From Baylisascaris procyonis (Eukaryota; Nematoda; Chromadorea; Rhabditida; Ascarididae): a stretch of 64,000 bases of DNA. The stretch covers positions 1,662,501-1,726,500 of the forward strand of contig JAZARR010000093.1 in NCBI GenBank assembly GCA_037389465.1, given 5' to 3'. The position numbers were made by a program, and so were the translations under genes. Each line of letters opens with the position of its first letter. Position 1 is the first letter of the stretch. This document shows positions 49,201 to 57,700 of the stretch, piece after piece. The notes beneath the pieces were generated by a model. It saw only the letters and a program-made list of their open reading frames with translations. It was not told the origin of the DNA and did not search any database.

Positions 49201-52200
49201 CAAGAGAGAAATGGAGTCATTGAGAGGACATCAAGAGACCGTCAGCTAAATGAATACTCTATTCCTCACCAACCCGTGTTAAGACCGGACAAAAACACCA
49301 CCAAACTTCGTATCGTGTTTGATGCTAGCGCTGAATTAAGGGGAACGGCAAGTCTCAATGACCAGCTTTTCCGAGGACCCGTAATTTTACCCGATCTTAT
49401 AGGAGTCTTATTGCGATGGCGCGCTCACGTAGTTTCGATCACAGCTGATCTAGAAAAAGCGTCTCTCCAATTAAGTCTTCGAACCGAAAATCGAAACGTG
49501 GCGAAATTTTTTGGCTAAAAGACCCGGAGAAACCACCAAATGACTCAAATATTATAATATATCGTTACGCTCGCGTGCCCTTCGGTATAATATCTTCACC
49601 ATAGTGGTTAGGGGCATCGATTAAGTATCTAATGAAAGACATTGTAACACCACTGGCAACGGAAATTGCAAACAATATCTACGTTGACAACGTATTTATG
49701 GAAGCAAAAAGCGTTGAAGAAGCGCTTGAAAAATACCATGAAGCGAAAGGCTGTTTCGCTCCTGCACAGATGAACTCGAGAGAGTTTTTAACAAACAGCG
49801 AGGAAGCCAATGCGCTCATAAGAGACGAGGATAGGCATAAACCTGGCCCAACGAAAATACTCAGAGTGATGTGGGACCCGGCGACCGACCATATGCATTT
49901 TAGACTAGGATCCCTCCCCACAGAAAAGCCCACCAAAAGAACCATTCTTTCATCAGTTCAGTCGATATTCGATCCACTCGGATTGTTAGCTCCAAGTTCA
50001 GTAAGCACAAAAGTTTTCCTTCAGAAATTGCGGAAGAATCAGTATACCTGGGACGAAATTTTGAGGCAGCAGGAACAGACTGAATTGAACAATATAGTCA
50101 AAAAATGGGATACAATTGAATTCGTAATCCCTCTACGGTTGAATTTTGAAATAGGAGAATGTGAACTGCACGTTTTCGTTGATGCATGCGCCCTAGCATA
50201 TGCCGCTGTGGTTTACCTAATTCATCGAAACAGTGAACAATCATTTCTGATTTTCGCGAAATCGGGAATATCACCAGCGCAGGGGCGACTATTCCTCGGT
50301 TAGAGCTGATGGCAGCCCTCACAGGTTGTCGAGCTAACACCTATGTTCATAGGCACCTCCAGCCTGTTCAGTTGTCCGACGATTGTCCACAAACGCTTTG
50401 GAGTGACTCGCAAGCTCTTTTACAATGGATCACTAGTCCTAGTGAGCGCGGCCGCTTTGTTCATAATCGTGTCACTGAAATCCGAAGTAGCAAAATAGCC
50501 TGCCGATATGTTCCCACTCACGACAAGCCGGCTGATGTAGGGTCAACAGGGTGTTCACCGCAAGAACTTTTACATCATCCTCTTTGGTGGAAAGGTCCAT
50601 CGTGGCTATGTAAACATCCGTCGGAGTGGCCAAAATGGAAAGAGCACTCTATCCCTGACGTGAAAAACACATCTCTTTCGAACGTAGTCGTAAAACGTCC
50701 TGATGTCATAAGGCATTTGCGCGTATGCTCAGGCTCAGGCATTTGCCCTGCCACAGTACCCCCAGCTCCCGGCCTCGCGCGTAAACAAATCACGGCCCTT
50801 TCAGCATACGGGCCTAGACTACTTTGGAACAATTTGCGCGAAATCTTGTAACAATCAAACAATCAAGAAATGGGTCGCGTTACATACGTGTTTTGTCACA
50901 AGAGCAGTACATCTTGAGGTTGTTAATGGTATGACATCACTGGCCTGCTTACACTCATACCGCAGACTTGCCGCCAGAAGGGGATCTCCAGAGCACATTT
51001 ATAGCGATAATGCAACCCAATTCATTGTTACGTCTCAGCTGCTAAGAGACATTCACTGGGAATTTATAACACCGAAAGCGCCTTGGAAAGGCCTTCATGA
51101 GCGTCTAATTGGCATTACCAAACAATGTTTTCGTCGTGCTGTTGGTAGGAGGTTATTAAGTGAAGAGGAATTAGGGACTTTGCTTGTGGAGATCGAAAGT
51201 GTGGTCAACTCTAGACCTTTAACCGCAGCAACTGATGAACATTGCTGGTGCTAAGACCTATCGGTTTTCTTTCCCCTTTATCGATAAACTATCTACAGCA
51301 ATGCTTTGATAGTGAGTTTGATAGTGAACCTGATCCAGAATATAAGTCTTCATCAGAGATGTCAACAACAGACAGATTGCGAAAAATGTGGGAGAGAAGT
51401 TGCTGTTCACTGTCCAAATTCTGGGATCTTTGGTACACTGATTACATGTCCCTACTTCGAGAACGCGTAGACTGGAATCATCGCCTAGGCCGTTGCAAAA
51501 AGGGAAGAATACCACAGAAAGGAGAAATTAGGAAAAATGAGGAGGCCCCACACGAATGTTGGCCATTAGGAAAAATCATCGATGTCCATGGAAGTTCAAA
51601 TGCAATCACATCTGTCACCATTAAGATGGCTAATGGACACGAATGGAGACGCCCGGTCACCTTAGTTTATCCCTTAGAGTTATCCCTTAATACGTCTGAA
51701 TCATCAGAGAAGGAACAAGATCCGCCAACAGCCCTCTTAGTACGAGAATTGAATGCGCCGTGCAATAGAAGCAAACACAATAAAACTAAGAATAAACTGC
51801 CTCATGTGCCATTTCTATTTTTAGCAATTCTAGCTATACTGCTGATTCAAACAAATTACGGAAAACTTTGCACCCCATCGCGAAACGGCGTAGTGCTTGA
51901 AATTCCATACACCTCGTGTGAAACTTGGTCACATTTGGAAAGCGAAGACTTCGCTCAGATAGCGCTCTATACGCCAAGAAGGAAAAGAGTAGAAGCGCAC
52001 ATCTATACGAATATGACCAGAACTATATGCACAAAAGCTTTTTGGATACTTGAGCTTAAGGTAACCCACAAAAGCTGATAACAGAAAAGGGAATTTATGC
52101 GAACAATAGACGGGTTCCGCTAAAAGAATCCGATGAGGGAATGTGGAAGAGTAATGAGCCAATCGAGCATTCATATGGATGGGTAGGAACAAGGTGTTAT

Positions 52201-54712
52201 ACGATTTCCAATTTCCTCTTAGAAGAAGTAACTATGAAAACCTACGATGATACTCATGTAATTCTTGACTTAGGCCAAACCCACAGATGCGCTCGGAATG
52301 AAGGAAAATGTGAAGGGTCCAAGGGAATTGCTGTTTGGAATTCAAGTGACGATAAGTCGTGCAATTACGACCTACATTGGTACTATCAGGCCGAACTAAG
52401 AGCAAACCACTACATTATTCCTTTGCTTCAGGCCAGTTTTATAAGAAATGGAAAAAAGCCAAATTTGTATGCTAGTTGCAGAATATCCGACCCCATTGCT
52501 CTTGAAAGTGGATACCTTCTTTCAATAAAACGAAGAACGGAACGAGAAACTGTGGATCAAAATAATCCAAAGTTCCAATTTTTATATGATAGGGTTCGTA
52601 TTAAATTAGAGAACGAAATATGCCACATAAAAAACGAACTGAAGATTTTAGTTAGCTGGATGGTTGGAATCGATACTAAAGCAGCAGCCATGATTTTGCT
52701 GGGGAGGAAAGATGTAGTCGCTAAGTATGATGGAGAGAACCTCGTGGCATTTCCCTGCATAAAAAGTAAAGATATCCAGTTACCATTATCGCCTGTGAAC
52801 AACAAAATCCTACGCGCAGTTTTTAAGGCCCCGGCGCTCACGGAACAAAACGCGGGAGTCATAGGGATCTCTTGGAATCCACTAGAAAGGTAGAAACAAA
52901 AGACATAACCTCGGGCAGCAGAAAACACGATATATTTGATCATGTTCGCGATGACGGCGAAGAGGCAATCACTAATATTGAACGAAATCTCGGAAACAGC
53001 AGTAGCCATGGAGTCGGAGATAGAAGAAATATTATACCATTGGAAAATGGGCATTGCCCTAATCATCTCCCTCCTTGGCCTCATCGTATACGTTGGACTG
53101 TGCTGGCAGAGCCAATTAATTTGTATCTGTCAAGAACTTTCCCGAAAAGGTCGGACAGCAGTAAAAGCGAAAAGCGCAGCACGGCCAGAATCAATAAGAA
53201 ACAACGAACAAGACTTCAATGCCCTTAAAACTGCAGGCAGTTTCGTTCAAAAAAGGAAAGACTAAATGAATGAGAATTTCTGGGAAATACCTATGGTGAA
53301 ATTTCGACCTTTAAAATTACGTAGAAAACTCATTGCAGAACCACGTGCTGTGGATCATTCCACTTCAACGGAATGATCTCAACTCAATGCAAATTCTTTA
53401 CCTTGTTTCTAGGATGAAGAGTTTGCACTTTCTCGCATTATCTATTGAAGAGTGCAGAACTTCACAATATGTATTGCATGAAGCATTTTCGTTTTTCGCA
53501 TTATTTACTTTGTTTCTCTAATGCCTTTCTGCTAAAGTTGGTGCTTTTGCTGCCGTTGTTTCGTTAAGCTTCTTCTTATTTGTATTTGTTCACTCGTTTT
53601 TATTATGCTGTCGCCTTTTATCATGTAACTTTTTTGCAGTCATTATTTGATTTGATTAACATGCAACGTTGATTGATGCAGTTTTATGTACTATTTTGAC
53701 CGCAGTTGTCAGTATAAGCGATTTGGTTCGTCGTCAAGCAACGTCTCGGGACTTATGCTAACAAGTCCTACGCCGCACGTCTTCTGCATCTACGTATATT
53801 CTCGAAAGGAATATGCTCTTTACCAACTCGTTGTGATTCGCCCCGAACCCATTGCTATGTCTCTAGGACCTTTCTTCCGGGGCCGGAATGTCGCGGAATC
53901 GCGAGCCGAAATATATCCCTTCAAATATTATGAAGAATGGATTATGAAGAAAATCATTGCAGCATAAATTGTTGAGCTCGCTCGATGTAAACATAAGGGA
54001 ACGTCGGTCACAGGGAGTAGAGGCCCTGCATCCTTTCCCGATCCTATCGGTGTATCAAATGGCACTGGCAAGAATAACGTCCTCAAAGGAATGATAACAC
54101 TGTGGGAACAGCAGGGTTAACGACAAACTATAGTAAGAGATTCACGTGAAACTGAATCGTCGGATGAACGAATAAAAGGGACGTCACCGCAACTTCATGG
54201 CACTCCTGCTATTCCAGGCGACTCTCCCGCTGCCCAGGCTGACTCCCTCTTCCACTTGCGCACCCATCGGCCCTATTCTCGATGCTGGCATTCCCCTACG
54301 CCCTTCTCTAAGCTATTCCCCAACTGCGGTATTCTACCGTGCCATTAACCCTCTTGCCATCACCACTGGACACGTCAGATCCTCGACTTTCGAGGTAATC
54401 TTGTCTTTTTCGAACATGTACCGATTTAATCATTGCTTCAAAAAACTTCACTTCTTCCTATAATTATCAATGATCACTGAAGAGTGTATAATTGCAAAAG
54501 AAATACGTAAATTACCTCAAGAGATCGGCCACTGACAAATTCAATAAATAGAGATTCGTAATTGATCGTACACTGCGCTTTTGTCGTTTCAAAATCGTCA
54601 CAATGACAATCGAATTGCCAAGTGCAGAAAGACAGAAAATCACCGTAAAGATGATCGATAAAATGGCATTACTCCACGAAAGTTTAATTGAACAATCGCT
54701 CATTGCTTCCAT
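24805..54712 (-). CDS. Neuropeptide GPCR, cholecystokinin-receptor-like, eight exons
   Basis: Class A receptor of 389 residues. Exons, 5' to 3' on the minus strand: 54712-54516, 41719-41625, 37922-37822, 35971-35810, 35422-35269, 27143-27016, 25905-25732 and 24963-24805. Phases agree at every junction. Visible motifs are LGNS in TM1 (Asn33), LSVADL in TM2 (Asp63), Cys90 before TM3, ERYYAI (114-119), TM4 Trp142, ECL2 Cys167, CWTP in TM6 (261-264) and NPITY in TM7 (303-307). A Cys cluster, CCGKRCC, is a likely palmitoylation site, and a Ser/Arg-rich tail ends in VKFFDF. TILKRQKR, SITNLYLLNLSVADLL, KRVTRMLI and NPITYCFMN most resemble cholecystokinin/gastrin-type receptors, which couple peptide signals to G proteins at the plasma membrane; tachykinin or other peptide receptors remain possible. 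An in-frame stop lies upstream of the ATG, and CTTCTAATAG ending at 54735 is a possible trans-splice acceptor. Intron 1 carries a BEL element. Confidence 0.93.
25071..25120. repeat. Perfect 23-bp inverted repeat (hairpin)
   Basis: Arms 25071-25093 and 25098-25120 are exact reverse complements with an AGAA loop. The left arm is purine-rich (GAGGGAGAGGGAGG) and ends GGTAAGCA. It lies in the last intron of the receptor gene. No target-site duplication or transposon ends were seen. Confidence 0.92.
27144..35268 (-). other. Receptor intron 5 (8.1 kb), between TM5 and TM6 exons
   Basis: This intron interrupts the third intracellular loop. The flanking phases fit directly (1 base plus 2), so no exon is required here. 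I saw no further receptor exon. It contains one coding-like plus-strand segment at 33374-33574 and otherwise AT-rich sequence. Confidence 0.6.
33374..33574 (+). other. Coding-like segment on the opposite strand of receptor intron 5
   Basis: A frame open from a stop at 33371-33373 to TAG at 33572-33574 reads as a membrane protein end: NPRVFVRADSIGVRIVEIGC, then PNAAMYLLFIGSASVIPLTF, then a short loop and WWREKLIYVLGE. GACAG at 33372-33376 could be an acceptor. It has no ATG near its start and no partner exon was found. It could be the last exon of a nested gene, a gene fragment or chance. The family is not recognised. Confidence 0.3.
36333..36384. repeat. Two-copy 26-bp tandem repeat
   Basis: Two adjacent, nearly identical copies of a unit beginning TTCACCATCTCCATAAGCC, in receptor intron 3. 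A simple recent duplication. Confidence 0.85.
41253..41340. repeat. (TA)n microsatellite, 88 bp
   Basis: Uninterrupted alternating T and A, in receptor intron 2 just left of the TM2-TM3 exon. Open frames across it are artefacts. Confidence 0.97.
42599..42658 (+). other. Exon-like 60-bp segment with good splice sites (tentative)
   Basis: A strong acceptor (TTCTGCTTTTCAG) and a GTAATA donor enclose 60 bases that read LNYAMTKFGHLAEIVITIGQ. It is on the plus strand inside receptor intron 1. No partner exons were found, so chance is likely. Confidence 0.15.
43585..43658. repeat. Interrupted (TA)n microsatellite
   Basis: TA repeats with a few C and G interruptions, in receptor intron 1. Confidence 0.95.
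46190..46227. repeat. (GTT)n microsatellite
   Basis: About 12 TTG units roughly 115 bases left of the BEL insertion site, in receptor intron 1. Confidence 0.95.
46341..46345. repeat. Target-site duplication, left (TGTAC)
   Basis: It matches exactly the five bases after the right LTR (54417-54421). The 5-bp length is usual for BEL/Pao integration. Confidence 0.95.
46346..46873 (+). repeat. 5' LTR of the BEL element
   Basis: 528 bp, beginning TGTCGCGG and ending CGGACA. The start folds as TCGCG-GAAT-CGCGA. AATAAA at 46628-46633 is the likely polyadenylation signal. The next bases (ATCGGGGGCTCAGC) are where the primer-binding site should be; GGGGGCTC resembles tRNA-Pro-type sites, but this is uncertain. 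Confidence 0.95.
46959..48330 (+). pseudogene. gag: BEL gag (N-terminal coiled coil, DUF1759-like core, zinc knuckles)
   Basis: The capsid-type protein starts at ATG 46959. The first ~90 residues are a Glu/Gln-rich helix (GLVKARLERYLQQIKAP). The frame then changes by one step near 47235-47255, and the DUF1759-like core follows (LPKLELRTFDEN, WPTFWDWYRSTIE, AYFANCMVGPAKELI). Zinc-binding Cys/His clusters lie at about 48008-48194 (CAFCNLPHYPNQC, CLCFKCLKPSHRTKDC, CFFCKGSHEAFC). It is continuous with the protease in one frame, as in other Pao elements. The frame change makes this copy defective as read. Confidence 0.9.
48331..48958 (+). pseudogene. BEL aspartic protease (DUF1758-like)
   Basis: This region is in the same frame as the Gag core. 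The active-site motif is FIDTGSQRSFI with the catalytic Asp codon at 48443-48445, followed by LGPVIAGRR near the end. The protease would process the Gag-Pol polyprotein. The frame ends at TAG 48956-48958 because of a one-step frame change next to a T run at about 48943-48947; the Pol reading continues at once in another frame. Confidence 0.88.
48948..50280 (+). pseudogene. pol: BEL reverse transcriptase and RNase H start
   Basis: RT signatures are HQPVLRPDKNTTKLRIVFDA, SLNDQLFRGP, the first catalytic block SITADLEKA and ARVPFGIISSP. The second catalytic block reads YVDN (49680-49691), where YVDD is expected. A frame change lies at a T run near 49510 and a TAG stop at 49602-49604 follows ISSP. 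The connection region includes FDPLGLLAPSSV. RNase H begins with LHVFVDACALAYAAVVY (Asp codon 50181-50183), and a further frame change is at a G run near 50286. It would copy element RNA into DNA; the changed catalytic Asp and the breaks make this copy inactive as read. Confidence 0.92.
50281..50754 (+). pseudogene. pol: BEL RNase H, C-terminal part
   Basis: It continues from the frame change with IPRLELMAALTGC, SDSQALLQWITS, RYVPTHDKPADVGSTG and the WWKGPSWLCKHPSEWP segment that closes the Pao RNase H region. The frame runs on into the integrase boundary, where about two to three hundred residues usual for the family are absent. Confidence 0.85.
50755..51254 (+). pseudogene. int: BEL integrase core (N-terminal zinc domain missing)
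   Basis: The catalytic core is recognisable: SRPFQHTGLDYFGT (first Asp), RAVHLEVV, YSDNATQF (second Asp), then APWKGLHERLIG (Glu) and VNSRPLTAATDE. The HHCC zinc-binding region that should precede it, and the linker to RNase H, are absent. The reading goes from RNase H almost directly to the LPASRV segment, so an internal deletion has occurred. A one-step frame change follows near 51240. Integrase inserts element DNA into the host genome; this copy lacks a required domain. Confidence 0.88.
51242..51720 (+). pseudogene. DUF5641-like C-terminal integrase domain
   Basis: LRPIGFLSPLS, DRLRKMWERSCCSLSKFWDLW, YMSLLRERVDW, then ECWPLGKIIDVH and the basic/aromatic HEWRRPVTLVYPL are the normal Pao integrase tail. 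It is open without stops. Confidence 0.85.
51770..53265 (+). pseudogene. env: Envelope-like gene of the BEL element
   Basis: It follows the integrase tail without a new ATG being obvious. A basic stretch is followed by a hydrophobic segment (VPFLFLAILAILLI, about 51809-51855) like a signal peptide, then a Cys-containing ectodomain. After a one-step frame change near 52065 the frame continues to 53265, apart from two stops at 52891-52893 and 52906-52908. A second hydrophobic segment (MGIALIISLLGLIVYVGL) near the end looks like a C-terminal membrane anchor with a short basic tail. The overall plan is that of a type I membrane glycoprotein. Several nematode BEL elements carry captured viral envelope genes. 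The cysteine pattern seems sparse for a phlebovirus Gc-type protein, so its source is undetermined. It is broken in this copy. Confidence 0.75.
53266..53888 (+). other. Noncoding tail of the BEL element before the 3' LTR
   Basis: About 620 bases without convincing coding content. The last bases, CGGGGCCGGAA, are in the position of the polypurine tract but are only partly purine. Confidence 0.6.
53889..54416 (+). repeat. 3' LTR of the BEL element
   Basis: 528 bp, the same length as the 5' LTR, with 18 substitutions by my count and no gaps. AATAAA is at 54171-54176. It is followed directly by the TGTAC duplication and, about 100 bases on, by the first receptor exon on the other strand. Confidence 0.95.
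54417..54421. repeat. Target-site duplication, right (TGTAC)
   Basis: Exact copy of 46341-46345. Confidence 0.95.
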
Positions 54713-54736
54713 TACAATATGTCCGAACCACTGTCT

Positions 54737-57700
54737 ATTAGAAGTGATAGTAAATCAGATCAAATGAGCTGATTACTCGATGAAGAAATCGTTTTGCTAA
54801 CATTAGCGATCTTATCCTGAAAATACTTGAGATTATTGTTTTAATATTCGATGATATGCTAGTAATCAACGCATTATCGAAACAACATGGCAATATACAT
54901 AACACTTGCAATATTTGCACTGTATCGCTGAGCATTAAGATTACAACCTATCTATGCGAAAAGACAAAATAGTGGATTTTACCTACAAAATACGACTGAA
55001 ATCGCTCATTTCCCCCCTCCTTAATTCCACCTCCTCATGCCGGAAGCTCCGACGTCATTCGATTGAAAAAGCTGGCAGAATATTTGCTCTGTGCGATGTC
55101 TGGAGTCCTCTCATTCGCATCCTCTACATTATGACTCAGAGTTCGGACATATGCCCTTTGTCTTTCACACATCAAAATTTTGTCGTAAACAGTAAACAAT
55201 CTAAAACCACAGAATTCCGTATGATAATTTGTGTTTACTTATGGCTGCATTCAATAAAGCAAATATTAATATGAAAATCTCTCTGTTAGTTTACGCTAGA
55301 AGCCCTATTGTGTTTATTCATGGCTCGAAACGCAAATAAAAACAAATTGTTAGATGACGTTAGAATAAGTGGTCACTCCGAACCGGTGAAAATATCATTA
55401 GAAAATTACATTAAAGTTAGCGTCATGCGTAACTAACACTCAACAATAGCTACTCATTTTATGAATTTATGCAAAGCGTCAATGATAAGCCACAAAAGCA
55501 TAAACTCTAAGGCCTTATGATTACATATATTACCTTCTCCTATGTTTTGCTATTATGATTCAAATCATTGGATAACGCGTCAGATAGCACAAGGACATAG
55601 ACACATATTTCACAAATTATTGCAGCAAGCGATGTTATAAAAACATTATACTAATTAACCGATACTGACGTCACATGTGGCACGAGATTGTGATTGTCAT
55701 CGATAGGCACGTTCAAAGCAATTATAAATTTGCATATTTAAACCTGTCTGCTTGATTGCTCGTTTGGTTCTCTGATCAGCAGCAAACGGAGAGATGCGTC
55801 AAATGGTAGCCAATCTATGCCTCCCACAATGTTTGTCATGAATAAGAGGAATTGTTGAAGTTGGGCTCCCACAACATCTGACTAAGATATTGTCAATGTC
55901 TAAGGATGATACTAATCTCTGATGAAGAGGCTGATAATTAATGAAGAGGCTGATAATAGCTACAGAAAGAGACGGATCATTGAGCGATTATGATAATTGT
56001 GTTAGGCAAAATTTTCTGCCGTTAATTATATAGCAGAGTTGCAGAAGACTCATTATATCTCCGTGGTGAAATGTTATATAGTGCTGAAAATGAACATTAG
56101 AGAACCAATAGCGCTCCATTTATGTTAAAATATAAGCGCGAGGAAAGCACTCTCAGTGAAAGGATGTCAGCACAATAAACATTGAGCAAGAAGGCGGGAC
56201 AAAGAGGCGGAGCCTCATGAACTCACTCACCCCAGCTCTGCAGTTGAACATTGAAGGACCTCATTCAAAAGCTTCCAAATGCAAACTACTACATCCTAGC
56301 TTTGAGAAACCCGGAATTTAACTTACATACCGTCTGATTGCAGCATACGTCCTGAAGGACCCAAAATTGGCGTTCATCTCTCATAACTAGATTAAGTTGG
56401 GGGTGAGAGCTAGAAAGAGTGACCTTCATTTACCTGACCGACTATTGCATAAGCCAAAGAAAAGTGCTTATGAATATGCTAGAGGATTAAGTTTACAAAC
56501 TACTCAGCAAACTTGACAAATTTAAACGACATTTCTGCTGTATTCTTCGTGTTGGGTATAGTGAGCATAAGTCCAAAATTTGATAGTTGAATGTTGAATG
56601 AATAAAATGTTTACCACATATGAAAATGAAGTCGAAACGTGCACTTTTGAAGCATTTTCGATAGGAAACAAATTTATGCAGAATTTGCTCAGCACGCTTC
56701 ATAAGACTAGAGAATTTTTCAAAAATTACTGTTATTTTTGTACTTCTCTAGTTCTGAAGTTATTTCGAAGGTTTGTGCAATTTTAGGTGCTTTCTAAAAC
56801 TTAAGCGTATCAAATTACTCACTCGAACGAAGTTCTGTGAATTTTAATTGAGGAGCCAAATTTTGCTCTTTATTTATTGAAAAGTTTTCCGCTTCATAGA
56901 TATGTCCTCGAAATACTGTAATGATCGACGGATGCAGGAGAAAAAATCAGCATTCGCTAGCGACTCTATCATCAATCACTAAACAGAATAATAGATTGTT
57001 CTGGAGTTATCAATTCAGAAGCATCACCGCCATCGAAAACATATGTAGTTGTATAATGCTGACGGCAGCATTTGGAAGTGTATGATTCTAAAGGCTTTGA
57101 AGAAATTTAAACTTGCAGTATGTGCTTGGATTGAAGATGCAGGACAAAGGGAAAATATAGAGCATTTCACTCTCTAAATTCATGTTATCGCAATAACGAA
57201 AGTCCGAAAAATTTAACAAACAATGTTGCATAAAATTTTTGTTGCATAAGATTTAAGACAAACAAAAATTTTGCAACACACTGCACTGCAACGATACACA
57301 AAAGAGAGGAGAATGGGAATTCTCTCTGTCTCTTTCGATACGAACATTTATATCCAAAGAAGGGGAGAGAAAAAATTCATTGGTGATTTGCCCCGCTGAC
57401 AAAAGAAAACAATCCCGCTATAACAGATCGCCTTATAATGCAGTAAATGTGGAACGTTATAATTTTGAATATGCGCTCTTTAGGCACTATGATAGACGTT
57501 TGAATTGAAGAAGTCTTTTTCCTTACATTTAACATATTGAATCTATGATAATAAGATTTATAGATTCAACTTCTTTGGAAAAATTGAAACATATTACCGC
57601 TTTTAAATATGCCCCAATTCCACCAACTTGCGATTATAAATATTTTAGAGAAAACAAAGTTTCTACATTTCTTCTTCTAGAGATAATAGGCCCTGCTGTT

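Larger units (their letters stand above)
46346..54416 (+). mobile_element. Full-length, damaged BEL/Pao LTR retrotransposon with envelope-like gene
   Basis: The 8071-bp element has two 528-bp LTRs (46346-46873 and 53889-54416) flanked by the duplication TGTAC at 46341-46345 and 54417-54421. Gene order is Gag (DUF1759-like with zinc knuckles), aspartic protease, reverse transcriptase, RNase H, integrase, DUF5641-like domain, then an envelope-like frame; this is the BEL/Pao order. It sits in intron 1 of the receptor gene, antisense to it. The LTRs differ at 18 of 528 positions by my count, with no indels. Coding capacity is broken by six single-step frame changes, several stops, a changed catalytic residue and an internal deletion, so this copy cannot be autonomous as read. 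Confidence 0.96.
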
